A stretch of 64,000 nucleotides of DNA from Chryseobacterium sp. G0186 (GTDB lineage: Bacteria; Bacteroidota; Bacteroidia; Flavobacteriales; Weeksellaceae), in contig NZ_CP033918.1 of the NCBI RefSeq assembly GCF_003815675.1, positions 868,001 to 932,000 on the forward strand. The letters are read 5' to 3'. How positions within the stretch are numbered: position 1 is the first letter of the stretch; each line of letters opens with the position of its first letter. The position numbers were made by a program, and so were the translations under genes. Under the pieces are notes generated by a model that saw only the letters and a program-made list of their open reading frames with translations, did not search any database and was not told the origin of the DNA. Positions 16,625-24,419 of the stretch are shown here, piece after piece.

Positions 16625-17296
16625 TTATTTAAACTTATATCCTACTCCAATCTGAAAAAAGTTCATCTTTAGTTTTTCACCATTAACAGGATTCTTGATC
16701 ATATTGGTTAAACCAAAACTATAACGTGCGTCCAAAAATAGCCCTTTGTAAACCTTGTAATCAGCACCTAAGAACAAACCAAAGTCTGTAGATTTTAAGG
16801 AATTATCAAAATAGTTTTCTAATTGTCTTTCTCCCTCACTCAATGCTGCCGGATCAGAAACTACCGCACCACTTACTTCAATTTTGGCCTTATTACTTGC
16901 CTTAAAACTTACGTAAGGACCTCCATATACAGCCAATTCAGGCATTGCATAATATCTTGCAGACACAGGAATTACAATTCTGTTAAAATGCATTTTTTCA
17001 ATTATTTTAACGCCTGGCAATCCTAATCCAGACATTGAAATATCTAACTTCCCTCCCAGATTAGCATATTCTACCTCTCCCTGAAGCGCAAACTTGTTAT
17101 TAAGCTTATGTTCAACCAATGCCCCGATATAGAATCCGGACTTAGACTTAAAACTACCTCCTGTCCCCTCAAATTCAAGATTGGTTTCATTGGAGTTCAG
17201 TGTAGATAATGCATATCCTGCTTTTACCCCGAAAGTGGTTTGTGCATTTAATCCAGCAAATAAAGCAATTGCAGATGCCAATAAGATTTTTTTCAT
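16625..17296 (-). CDS. Outer-membrane beta-barrel protein (type B)
   Basis: A 223-residue exported barrel protein (porT/OMP_b-brl family). The signal peptide is MKKILLASAIALFAGLNAQ, then GVKAGYALSTLNSNE and alternating amphipathic strands, ending in an aromatic-rich last strand (MNFFQIGVGYKFK) suited to BAM recognition. It resembles the 225-residue protein at 21642-22319 in the GVKAGY/GPKAGY opening, the AALVEHK/AMAEYK strand and the end, so the two are paralogues now separated by other barrels and an IS. No promoter box is visible directly upstream; it may rely on read-through from 17370-18032. Function unknown. Confidence 0.8.
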   Translation of the reverse strand: MKKILLASAIALFAGLNAQTTFGVKAGYALSTLNSNETNLEFEGTGGSFKSKSGFYIGALVEHKLNNKFALQGEVEYANLGGKLDISMSGLGLPGVKIIEKMHFNRIVIPVSARYYAMPELAVYGGPYVSFKASNKAKIEVSGAVVSDPAALSEGERQLENYFDNSLKSTDFGLFLGADYKVYKGLFLDARYSFGLTNMIKNPVNGEKLKMNFFQIGVGYKFK

Positions 17297-17327
17297 GATT
17301 ATTATTTAAATTTTTTAATTAGAAAAA

Positions 17328-17350
17328 GCCTCAGAATACTATTTCAAGAC
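17328..17350 (-). terminator. Weak terminator between barrel genes
   Basis: On the minus strand GTCTTGAAAT (17341-17350) can pair with ATTCTGAGGC (17328-17337) through several G-T pairs and one mismatch, followed by TTTTTC. Likely only partial termination. Confidence 0.5.
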
Positions 17351-17369
17351 TTATTTTTTTGATTATTTA

Positions 17370-18032
17370 TTACTTTGCAAATATATATTTAACTCCGAAA
17401 GTTACAGAAGATAAATTCAATCCGAATTTATAATCGTTTACTCTCTTAGCTCCGTCAAAATCATAATTGTATGTACCATATCCGAATTCACCGATAGTAG
17501 CTTCAATAGACCAGTTTTTGCTTAAGAAATAATCTAAACCTGGCTTAATGTTAACTCCGATTGAAGTGTAGTTAGAGGTACTGGAAATAGAGGCCGTATT
17601 TACAGCTCCTGTTGCAGTTGTAAGCGCAGTAAATGCTTCAATTTTGTTTTGTCCAAATGCCATTGGGACCTCCAATTGACCAAAGAGGAAGAATTTGTCT
17701 GATACAGTCCAGTATTTTCTTACGAATGGAGCAACAACAAATGCTGATTCAGTATCTTTATATTCAGCCACAGATAAAGGGTTAGCACCTGTAGTTTTAG
17801 TCATTTTTTCATTATTGCTTCTATAACCTACTGCTAAACCTACTGCTAAATTAGTGTTTACAAAATAACCTACCGTGGGAAGAACTTTAAAGCTCTCTAT
17901 TTTAGTATCATTATTCTTATTTTCGTTCTGAGAATACCCTAATTGCCCTGAAATATAGGCAGTACCTTTAGAAATTTGAGCATTTGATAACCCGAAAAGT
18001 GCAACTGCACCTGTCAATAAGATTCTTTTCAT
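17370..18032 (-). CDS. Outer-membrane beta-barrel protein (type A)
   Basis: A 220-residue exported barrel. The signal peptide is MKRILLTGAVALFGLSNAQ, and the mature chain starts ISKGTAYISGQLGYSQNENK. It is a close paralogue of the next gene upstream (18109-18771): the two share long stretches, including VLPTVGYFVNTNLAVGL and the C-terminal GAKRVNDYKFGLNLSSVTFG. The last part of the coding region is identical in DNA over about 68 bp (17389-17456 against 18128-18195). Variation is concentrated in what should be surface loops. No separate promoter is seen, so expression may come through the weak terminator after its paralogue. Confidence 0.82.
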   Translation of the reverse strand: MKRILLTGAVALFGLSNAQISKGTAYISGQLGYSQNENKNNDTKIESFKVLPTVGYFVNTNLAVGLAVGYRSNNEKMTKTTGANPLSVAEYKDTESAFVVAPFVRKYWTVSDKFFLFGQLEVPMAFGQNKIEAFTALTTATGAVNTASISSTSNYTSIGVNIKPGLDYFLSKNWSIEATIGEFGYGTYNYDFDGAKRVNDYKFGLNLSSVTFGVKYIFAK

Positions 18033-18062
18033 GATGTATTATATAGTTTTTTAATCTAAAAA

Positions 18063-18085
18063 AGCCCCAAGAAAATCTTAGGGCT
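18063..18085 (-). terminator. Terminator after barrel gene 18109-18771
   Basis: AGCCCCAAGA (18063-18072) and TCTTAGGGCT (18076-18085), a 10-bp stem with one wobble on the minus strand, followed by T-rich sequence. Confidence 0.75.
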
Positions 18086-18108
18086 CTAATTTTTATATGC
18101 TTTGTTTA

Positions 18109-18771
18109 TTACTTAGCAAATACATACTTAACTCCGAAAGTTACAGAAGATAAATTCAATCCGAATTTATAATCGTTTACTCTCTTAGCTCCGTCTACGT
18201 TTAATTTGTTTGTGTTGTAACCAAACTCACCAAAAGTAGCTTCGATAGACCAGTTCTTGTTTAGGAAATAATCTAAACCTGGCTTAATGTTAACTCCAAT
18301 TGAAGTATAGTTAGCTTTATCAGAGCTAGAAGTGTTAGTTGTAGTAGAACCAATTGTAGAAGTAGATTCTTTCTCTGACTTATACTGACCAAATTCCATT
18401 GGAACTTCTAATTGACCGAAGATGTATAATTTGTCAGCTAAAGTCCAGTATTTTCTTACGAAAGGAGCAACAACAAATGCAGATGTAGTATTTTTGTTTT
18501 CGTTAACAAAGTTTGCACCCGCGATAGAACCTTCTGTAGTTACAGTAGTTTTATCGTTTTTGTAACCTACACCTAGACCTACAGCTAAGTTAGTGTTTAC
18601 GAAATAACCTACAGTTGGAAGAACTTTGAAGCTCTCAATTTTAGTATCGTTATTGTTGTTTTCGTTCTGAGAATACCCTAATTGTCCTGAAACATATGTA
18701 GTACCTTTAGCAATCTGAGCGTTTGATAAACCAAAAAGTGCAACAGCACCCGCTAATAATATTTTTTTCAT
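18109..18771 (-). CDS. Outer-membrane beta-barrel protein (type A)
   Basis: A 220-residue exported barrel with signal peptide MKKILLAGAVALFGLSNAQ and the terminal strand SSVTFGVKYVFAK. It is the promoter-proximal member of the 18109/17370/16625 series and has its own -7 box. It differs from its neighbour mainly in Ser/Thr/Asn-rich segments near residues 70-90 and 135-155, expected to be extracellular loops. No ligand or role can be inferred beyond a small outer-membrane barrel. Confidence 0.82.
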   Translation of the reverse strand: MKKILLAGAVALFGLSNAQIAKGTTYVSGQLGYSQNENNNNDTKIESFKVLPTVGYFVNTNLAVGLGVGYKNDKTTVTTEGSIAGANFVNENKNTTSAFVVAPFVRKYWTLADKLYIFGQLEVPMEFGQYKSEKESTSTIGSTTTNTSSSDKANYTSIGVNIKPGLDYFLNKNWSIEATFGEFGYNTNKLNVDGAKRVNDYKFGLNLSSVTFGVKYVFAK

Positions 18772-18799
18772 TTTAAAAAATTTTAATACTTTCTTGGGG

Positions 18800-18807
18800 C
18801 AAATTTA
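18800..18807 (-). promoter_or_regulatory. Candidate -7 box for barrel gene 18109-18771
   Basis: TAAATTTG on the minus strand, 28 bases before the ATG. The remaining gap to the IS (18808-19186) is AT-rich; I see no gene or RNA in it. Confidence 0.5.
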
Positions 18808-19213
18808 CAGTGGTCCTCACTAATATTAAAATTTGTTAATGTGATTAATATCATTGTTAAAATTTAGCGTTTTGTAAAGATAAATCGTATCCAATAGAGG
18901 CTTTTGAGTTTTTCACAATATTATGAATAAATAAACCACAAATTGTCAATCGGAGCCTAATATGTTTAGCTTTTCAAATTTTTCAATTTTAGTGAAATTC
19001 CCGCAAATCCTCTCCATAGTGTTAAAAAAACTATTTTAAAATATTAACATTTAGGCTATTAACTCTTAAAAATTAAACAAATGTTTATGATTTGAGCTCA
19101 ATTTAACCGTTTCAAGGCGATGATAATAAGAGAGTAAGAACTGAAACTAAGAGGATATTATTATTAAATCTCTAATATTAATAAAAGAGGCTGTCTAAAA
19201 AGTCTCAAAAAAT

Positions 19214-19242
19214 ATCCCCGTCACTTAAAAAGTTTCGGGGAT
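19214..19242 (+). terminator. Hairpin upstream of the IS1182 transposase (copy A)
   Basis: ATCCCCG (19214-19220) and CGGGGAT (19236-19242), with ACTT/AAGT pairing inside, then a T run. It probably blocks outside transcription from entering the transposase gene. Copy B carries the same hairpin. Confidence 0.7.
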
Positions 19243-19300
19243 TTTTTTGTTGTTTGTCCTTTAAGATTTATCTTTAAGGTGCAGCCAAACAAACATTGAT

Positions 19301-20923
19301 ATGAAAGTACGTTTTAAATCTTTACCCTCCAATACTCCCAGCTTATTTCCTGAAGATATTTTTGATAAGATCGGTTCTGATCATCCTGTACGTCTTATCA
19401 ATGAATTAGTGGATAGCTTAAATATCGATCATATAATGAGTGAATATAAAGGCGGTGGAACGACAAGCTTTCACCCCCGTATGATGATCAAAGTTTTATT
19501 CTATGCCTATTTCAACAATATTTATTCATGCCGTAAAATAGAAAAGGCACTTGGAGAAAATATTCATTTCATGTGGCTTTCCGGGAACAGTAAGCCTGAT
19601 TACAGAACCATCAATTACTTTAGGAGCAAACGGCTTAAAAACCATATTCATCGTCTTTTTGCAGATGTTACCGTTGTTTTGCAGCATTTGGGTTACGTAA
19701 GTTTAACTGTTCAATATATAGATGGGACAAAAATAGAATCATCGGCCAACCGATACAGCTTTGTATGGAAAAAATCTGTAGAAAAGAATAAATTAAAACT
19801 GGAAGCCCAAATTCATTCCGTACTTGAAGAAATTGAATCTCAAATCAAAGAAGAACGTTATGAATCCCATGAAAAGGTCCTTCCAAAATCTATTGACAGC
19901 AGAGAGCTTCAGGATAAAATAGCAGAGCTTAATCACGATGTGGCACAGGACAATAAAACCGGTAAGAAGCTTATCAAAAAGCTTCAGCATCAGGACCTGC
20001 CCAGATTACAGAAGTATGAAGATCAGTTAAAAATACTCTCAGGCCGCAATAGTTATAGTAAGACAGATCCCGATGCCTGCTTCATGCGGCTCAAAGACGA
20101 CCATATGAAAAATGGACAGCTTAAGCCAGCCTATAATGCACAGATCAGTACTGAAAACCAGTTTATCACACATTACAGCATTCATCAGACTCCTGGAGAT
20201 ACCACTACATTGAAGGATCATCTTAACGGTTTTGAAAATCAGTACCACAAACAAAGTAAAGAGGTAGTAGCAGATGCCGGATATGGAAGTGAAGAGAATT
20301 ACGAAATGATGGCAGAAAAAGCTATAGAGGGGTATGTAAAATATAATAATTTTCATAAAGAACAGAAACGCAGTGAGAAGAACAATGCGTTTGCTGTACA
20401 GAACTTGTATTATAATAAAGAAAATAACTTCTATGTATGTCCCTTTGGACAGCAAATGAACTTTATCGGTAAAGGCAAAAGAATCAGCAGTAACGGATAT
20501 GAATCTCAGGTACATTATTATCAGGCTTTCAGCTGTCAGGGTTGTCCTCTTAGAGAAAGCTGCCATCAAAGCCAGGATAATCGGTTAATCGAAGTGAATT
20601 ATAATCTGAACCATCACAGAATGAAAGCCAGGCAAAGGCTGATATCTGAAAAAGGACATTACCACAGAAGTAAACGGCCTATAGAAGTAGAAGCTGTATT
20701 CGGACAACTAAAAAGCAATAATAAATTTTCAAGATTTACTCTAAAAGGACTTGAAAAAGTAAATATTGAATTTGGATTAATGGCATTGGCGCATAATTTT
20801 AGAAAATTAGCGAAAAACAGAAAACTTACCCGTAAAAATTGGCTACGTACGCTTAAAGGTAAAAAAACTAGACATTCTTTCACTGAGTATATAGAAAACC
20901 AAAAGTATAAATTTGCCGCATAA
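19301..20923 (+). CDS. IS1182-family transposase (copy A)
   Basis: A 540-residue DDE transposase with an N-terminal DUF772 region (IGSDHPVRLINELVDSL and GGTTSFHPRMMIKVLFYAYF), first catalytic Asp in YIDGTKIES (about residue 141), a central insertion rich in Lys and Glu, second Asp in VVADAGYGSEENYE (about 326), a Cys-rich zinc-like patch (CPFGQQ, SCQGCPLRESC, about 390-430), and Glu in RPIEVEAVFGQLK. The frame is intact. It differs from copy B at one residue (Tyr here, His in copy B, base 20411). The copies are therefore very recent. Confidence 0.92.
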   Translation: MKVRFKSLPSNTPSLFPEDIFDKIGSDHPVRLINELVDSLNIDHIMSEYKGGGTTSFHPRMMIKVLFYAYFNNIYSCRKIEKALGENIHFMWLSGNSKPDYRTINYFRSKRLKNHIHRLFADVTVVLQHLGYVSLTVQYIDGTKIESSANRYSFVWKKSVEKNKLKLEAQIHSVLEEIESQIKEERYESHEKVLPKSIDSRELQDKIAELNHDVAQDNKTGKKLIKKLQHQDLPRLQKYEDQLKILSGRNSYSKTDPDACFMRLKDDHMKNGQLKPAYNAQISTENQFITHYSIHQTPGDTTTLKDHLNGFENQYHKQSKEVVADAGYGSEENYEMMAEKAIEGYVKYNNFHKEQKRSEKNNAFAVQNLYYNKENNFYVCPFGQQMNFIGKGKRISSNGYESQVHYYQAFSCQGCPLRESCHQSQDNRLIEVNYNLNHHRMKARQRLISEKGHYHRSKRPIEVEAVFGQLKSNNKFSRFTLKGLEKVNIEFGLMALAHNFRKLAKNRKLTRKNWLRTLKGKKTRHSFTEYIENQKYKFAA

Positions 20924-20950
20924 ATATAACGCAGCCTGAAAACATAAAAA

Positions 20951-20977
20951 AGAGGCTGACCTTTTTGGACAGCCTCT
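20951..20977. terminator. Hairpin at the IS1182 right end (copy A)
   Basis: AGAGGCTG (20951-20958) and CAGCCTCT (20970-20977), with inner CC/GG pairing around TTTTT. It is made partly of the terminal inverted repeat itself. It may also stop minus-strand transcription from the barrel gene that ends at 20997. Confidence 0.6.
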
Positions 20978-20996
20978 CTGTTATATTCAACTTTCC

Positions 20997-21494
20997 TTAT
21001 TTAATAAAGAAGTTATATCCTAAGTTTACAGCACCAATATTCCAGCTATCTCTATACCAACCGTGGTCACGTCTGTTACTTACAGACTGATATCCTAGGT
21101 ATAGCTCACCTTTAGACATTTGGTATCCAAATTTTGGCTGAGCGTAGAACCCACCATCAATTCCGTCTTTTGTAGAAATTCCGTATCCTAGGTCTAATCC
21201 TACAAAAATAGGAGCTCCTTTAAATTTATATTTACCGGAAACTGCTACAGGAATAAATCCGAAATCATCAAAGTTATCTTTCCCAAAGAAATGAGAATAC
21301 CCTGTTGTTACCCCAAGGTCAAGACCTTTAGCGATGTTCCACATATAAGCAGCATCTACTCCTAATGTAAATGAAGAGACATTGCTTGCATCAGATACAG
21401 GAACACCAATGTGTCCACCTAATTTTAAACCTTCCTGCGCCTGGGCAGCACCTCCTAAAAGTGCAAAAGCACCCACTAATAATAGCTTTTTCAT
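20997..21494 (-). CDS. Small outer-membrane beta-barrel protein (type C)
   Basis: A 165-residue exported barrel with signal peptide MKKLLLVGAFALLGGAAQAQ, then LGGHIGVPVSDAS and about eight amphipathic strands, ending IGAVNLGYNFFIK. It is smaller than the other four barrels in the cluster and not closely similar beyond the general pattern. It has its own promoter box. The IS1182 element lies immediately downstream, so its native terminator may be lost or replaced by the IS hairpin. Confidence 0.8.
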   Translation of the reverse strand: MKKLLLVGAFALLGGAAQAQEGLKLGGHIGVPVSDASNVSSFTLGVDAAYMWNIAKGLDLGVTTGYSHFFGKDNFDDFGFIPVAVSGKYKFKGAPIFVGLDLGYGISTKDGIDGGFYAQPKFGYQMSKGELYLGYQSVSNRRDHGWYRDSWNIGAVNLGYNFFIK

Positions 21495-21517
21495 TTTTTT
21501 AAGTTAAAATTACCGTG

Positions 21518-21525
21518 CAAAAATA
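21518..21525 (-). promoter_or_regulatory. Candidate -7 box for barrel gene 20997-21494
   Basis: TATTTTTG on the minus strand, 23 bases before the ATG. Confidence 0.5.
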
Positions 21526-21583
21526 CTAATTATTTACATTATGAGCATCTATTACCCCTCTATGCTATTTTTTATAACAAAAA

Positions 21584-21608
21584 AATCAGGACAATATTTG
21601 TCCTGATT
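21584..21608 (-). terminator. Terminator of barrel gene 21642-22319
   Basis: AATCAGGACAA (21584-21594) and TTGTCCTGATT (21598-21608), a perfect 11-bp stem; on the minus strand it runs into a T tract. Confidence 0.85.
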
Positions 21609-21641
21609 AGTATTATGATTTTTAATTGTAAAATCTCAGAA

Positions 21642-22319
21642 TTAGTTTCCTCCGAATTTGAAACCAACACCTACCTGAACGAAACTATTTTTCAACGTTC
21701 CATTTTCTCCGTCTTGTTTTTTCATAAGGTTAGAAACACCCAGGTTATATCTTGCATCAAAGAATAATCCATTTTCAAGAGTATATTCAGCACCCGCAAA
21801 CGGAGCCAGGTTTAGTTTATTCATTTCACTTTTCACGTCATGAGTTTCACTTGTGGAATCAGAGAAAGGTTGTCCCATAGCTGTTCCTGATAACTCTGCT
21901 GTCGCTTTTATTTTAGCAGAAATGATAATCCCGACATTAAGACCTACTCCAAAAGCTAAGTTTTCAGTAACATAATATTTAGCACTAACAGGAATTTGCA
22001 CTGTTCCCAGTTTCCAGTCAGACTTTTCAACACCCGTCACTTCAGCTCCCATCAAATTATAAGAAACAGATTCTTCTTGCTTACCCCCTATTGGAGAGTA
22101 AAGAACTTCCCCTTGTACCGCAATTTTATCGTTGAACTTATATTCAGCCATTGCTCCAGCGTAGAAAGTAGATTTTGCATCGAATTTATAAGTAGTTCCC
22201 TCACCGGTTGCTTTAAGCATTGATAAAGAATAACCTGCTTTAGGTCCAAATTTAAATTCTTGTGCGTTTACAGAAATTCCCAATACAGCGACTGCTGCAA
22301 TAAGTAAAAGTTTTTTCAT
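21642..22319 (-). CDS. Outer-membrane beta-barrel protein (type B)
   Basis: A 225-residue exported barrel with signal peptide MKKLLLIAAVAVLGISVNAQ, then FKFGPKAGYSLSMLK and strands such as STFYAGAMAEYKFNDKIAVQ and FFDARYNLGVSNLMKK, ending FVQVGVGFKFGGN. It is a paralogue of the 223-residue protein at 16625-17296 (shared KAGY start, EYKFNDK-type strand, DARY.LG...M.K near the end). It is transcribed alone from a full promoter and ends at a strong terminator. Function unknown. Confidence 0.82.
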   Translation of the reverse strand: MKKLLLIAAVAVLGISVNAQEFKFGPKAGYSLSMLKATGEGTTYKFDAKSTFYAGAMAEYKFNDKIAVQGEVLYSPIGGKQEESVSYNLMGAEVTGVEKSDWKLGTVQIPVSAKYYVTENLAFGVGLNVGIIISAKIKATAELSGTAMGQPFSDSTSETHDVKSEMNKLNLAPFAGAEYTLENGLFFDARYNLGVSNLMKKQDGENGTLKNSFVQVGVGFKFGGN

Positions 22320-22348
22320 TGTTATTAGTTATATCTCTTTAAGGATTG

Positions 22349-22379
22349 CAAAACTAACTATTTTTTTCAAATTAACAAA
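22349..22379 (-). promoter_or_regulatory. Bacteroidota-type promoter for barrel gene 21642-22319
   Basis: Minus strand: TTTG at 22376-22379, a 19-base spacer, TAGTTTTG at 22349-22356. The leader is about 29 bases. Confidence 0.7.
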
Positions 22380-22437
22380 TTTTAATAAAAATTTAAAGGT
22401 TAATAAAAGGTTAACGGAAACTTTTACTTATTTGAGA

Positions 22438-23397
22438 TTATTCATTTCTCAGTCTTTTATCTTCATCATTGTAGGCCAGGATAATTTTTCTAACCACAGG
22501 GTGTCTTACTACATCTTCCTCTGTTAAATGCACAAAACCAATTTCTTTTACGCCACTCAGGATCCTCATGGCTTCCTTCAATCCGGATTGCTGGTTTTTC
22601 GGAAGGTCAATCTGGCTTGGATCTCCTGTAATGATAAACTTAGCATTCATCCCCATTCTGGTCAGAAACATCTTCATTTGTGCATGTGTGGTATTCTGAG
22701 CTTCATCAAGAATCACAAAGGCATCATCAAGGGTACGTCCTCTCATAAAAGCCAACGGTGCTACCTCAATTACTTTTTTCTCCATAAAGCCCTCCAGTTT
22801 CTCATGGGGGATCATATCGCGAAGAGCATCATACAAAGGCTGTAAATACGGATCCAGTTTTTCCTTAAGGTCTCCCGGTAAAAATCCAAGGCTCTCCCCT
22901 GCCTCTACAGCTGGTCTTGTAAGGACAATTCTTTTCACTTCCTTGTCTCTTAAAGCTCTTGCTGCCAATGCTACACTGGTATATGTCTTTCCGGTTCCGG
23001 CAGGGCCAATGGCAAAAACCATATCCTTTTTCTCCGTTTCCTTTACAAGCTTTTTAAGATTGGTAGTCTTCGCTTTGATGACTTTTCCGTTTACTCCTTT
23101 TACAATAATATCCTGATCGAAAATCAAATGTTTCTCATTTTCGTCTTTAATATTGAGGATATTTTCTACGTCTTTTAGTGCTATTGAGTTGTTTTTAGAG
23201 ATAAAACTGACAATATCGTTCAATTTTTGCTTGAGTATGTCTAAAGCTTCCTGATTTCCCATGGCAAAGATAAAATGATCTCTTCCTGTAATTTTAATCG
23301 TTGGAAAGCTTGATTTTATTAAGTTGAAATATTGGTTATTAACTCCATAGAAGATTTTCAAATCCGTATCTTCCAAATCATATGTTAATTCAAACAT
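22438..23397 (-). CDS. phoH: PhoH-family P-loop ATPase
   Basis: A 319-residue PhoH/PhoL-type protein: an N-terminal KH-like region (to about 120), then the ATPase with GPAGTGKTYTSVALAARAL (Walker A, about 135-142), RPAVEAGESLGFLPGDLKEK, and FVILDEAQNTTHAQMKMFL (Walker B, about 228-232), then ITGDPSQIDLP (sensor motif). Family members act in RNA metabolism and ribosome quality control and are induced by phosphate or other stress in some bacteria; the precise role here is unknown. Divergently transcribed from the SAM hydrolase-like gene. Confidence 0.92.
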   Translation of the reverse strand: MFELTYDLEDTDLKIFYGVNNQYFNLIKSSFPTIKITGRDHFIFAMGNQEALDILKQKLNDIVSFISKNNSIALKDVENILNIKDENEKHLIFDQDIIVKGVNGKVIKAKTTNLKKLVKETEKKDMVFAIGPAGTGKTYTSVALAARALRDKEVKRIVLTRPAVEAGESLGFLPGDLKEKLDPYLQPLYDALRDMIPHEKLEGFMEKKVIEVAPLAFMRGRTLDDAFVILDEAQNTTHAQMKMFLTRMGMNAKFIITGDPSQIDLPKNQQSGLKEAMRILSGVKEIGFVHLTEEDVVRHPVVRKIILAYNDEDKRLRNE

Positions 23398-23438
23398 GCA
23401 GTATTTTATTTTTAGAATTTAAATTTAAAGCTTTTTTT

Positions 23439-23446
23439 CAAATTTA
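23439..23446 (-). promoter_or_regulatory. Candidate -7 box for phoH
   Basis: TAAATTTG on the minus strand, 41 bases before the ATG. TTG triplets occur further upstream but the spacing is short. Confidence 0.4.
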
Positions 23447-23492
23447 TATCAAATTCTTTTCAACAATCTTTCGGGCTTTCTTTTTATTTAAA

Positions 23493-23500
23493 TAACTTTG
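23493..23500 (+). promoter_or_regulatory. Candidate -7 box for the SAM hydrolase-like gene
   Basis: TAACTTTG, 28 bases before the ATG at 23529. No clear TTG upstream. Confidence 0.4.
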
Positions 23501-23528
23501 CAATACTACACTATTCTAGAAATTGCTC

Positions 23529-24356
23529 ATGTCAATTATTACCCTTACTTCGGATTTCGGAAATTTAGATTACAGAGTTGCCGCTGTGAAAGGCCAGATT
23601 CTGTCTCTAAATCCTGAGGTTAATATTATTGATATAACCCACGACATCCAGGCATTCAACCTTATACAAACTTCATATATTGTAAGAAACGCTTATAAAT
23701 ATTTTCCTAAAGGAAGTATTCATATCCTTGCTGTAGACAGCTTTTATCATAAATCAAGAAAAAATATCCTTTACAAGGCAGACGGCTCCTACTTTCTGGC
23801 AGCAGACAATGGTTTGATGAGTCTTATTTTTTTTGATATTAAACCTGAAGCGATCTATGAACTGACTCTCAACAATCGTTTTGACGATATCATTGACTTC
23901 ACTTCTACAGATATTTTTGTACCGGCAGCGGTACACTTAGCCAACGGAGGTCTTCCTGAGGTTATCGGAAGAAAAATAGAGACCTCCAAGCAATTAATGT
24001 TCCCCAGGGCAGTTTACAATGAGTCTGAGGGAATGATCATTGGCGAGGTTACCTATATTGATAATTTCGGAAATATAATTTCAAATATCAACAAAGATTT
24101 CTTTGAAAATATAAGCAAAGGATATAACAGTTTCACCATAAAATTCAGAAACTTGAGTCTTTCAAGAATATTTTCCAGCCATACAGAAGTGGTTTCGGAT
24201 TGGGAAAGAGAGACTGAATTTCATGGGCAGTCTGCTGCTATTTTCAATGACAGTCAGTTATTGGAGCTTACCATCTACAAAGGAAGTAAGAAAAATGGTG
24301 CTAAAAGCCTGTTTGGATTGAATGTAGGCGAAAATATCTATATTGAATTCAGCTAA
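23529..24356 (+). CDS. SAM hydroxide adenosyltransferase (DUF62) family protein
   Basis: A 275-residue protein of the SAM hydrolase/halogenase family, which cleaves S-adenosylmethionine to adenosine and methionine using water (halide in the fluorinase/chlorinase branch). It has the family opening ITLTSDFGNLDYRVAAVKG with the conserved Asp, DITHDIQAFN, the AVDSFYH strand, FLAADNGLMSL, and the C-terminal IDNFGNIISNI. These features match the hydrolase side. I chose ATG 23529, which gives the usual MSIITLTSDFG start; a TTG two codons upstream is less likely. Physiological role uncertain. Confidence 0.85.
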   Translation: MSIITLTSDFGNLDYRVAAVKGQILSLNPEVNIIDITHDIQAFNLIQTSYIVRNAYKYFPKGSIHILAVDSFYHKSRKNILYKADGSYFLAADNGLMSLIFFDIKPEAIYELTLNNRFDDIIDFTSTDIFVPAAVHLANGGLPEVIGRKIETSKQLMFPRAVYNESEGMIIGEVTYIDNFGNIISNINKDFFENISKGYNSFTIKFRNLSLSRIFSSHTEVVSDWERETEFHGQSAAIFNDSQLLELTIYKGSKKNGAKSLFGLNVGENIYIEFS

Positions 24357-24391
24357 AATTATATATTTCATAAAAAAACCGATTTTTTTTA

Positions 24392-24399
24392 TATATTTG
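24392..24399 (+). promoter_or_regulatory. Candidate -7 box for the E2 gene
   Basis: TATATTTG, 20 bases before the ATG at 24420. Confidence 0.45.
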
Positions 24400-24419
24400 T
24401 CAAAATCTAAAAATCAAAA

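Larger units (their letters stand above)
19187..20976 (+). mobile_element. IS1182-family insertion sequence, copy A
   Basis: A 1790-bp element bounded by GAGGCTGTCTAAAAA on the left and the inverted TTTTTGGACAGCCTC on the right. It carries one transposase gene. The boundaries come from comparison with the second, inverted copy at 37918-39707, which has the same length. No target-site duplication is evident in the immediate flanks. Each end holds a terminator-like hairpin (19214-19242 and 20951-20977). Its right end lies 20 bases past the stop codon of the barrel gene 20997-21494. Confidence 0.9.

Noticed and set aside
18808..19186. Small RNA or tRNA in the gap beside IS1182 copy A
   Set aside because: No cloverleaf, no stable long hairpin and no promoter-terminator pair; only AT-rich sequence is visible.
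20039..20569. 176-residue antisense frame in the IS1182 transposase (also in copy B)
   Set aside because: Lies wholly inside an intact transposase in the opposite strand; hydrophobic runs come from the codon bias of the sense frame.
19170..20995. Target-site duplication around IS1182 copy A (and B)
   Set aside because: Flanks differ on both sides; the only shared bases are A/T runs, so no duplication is claimed.
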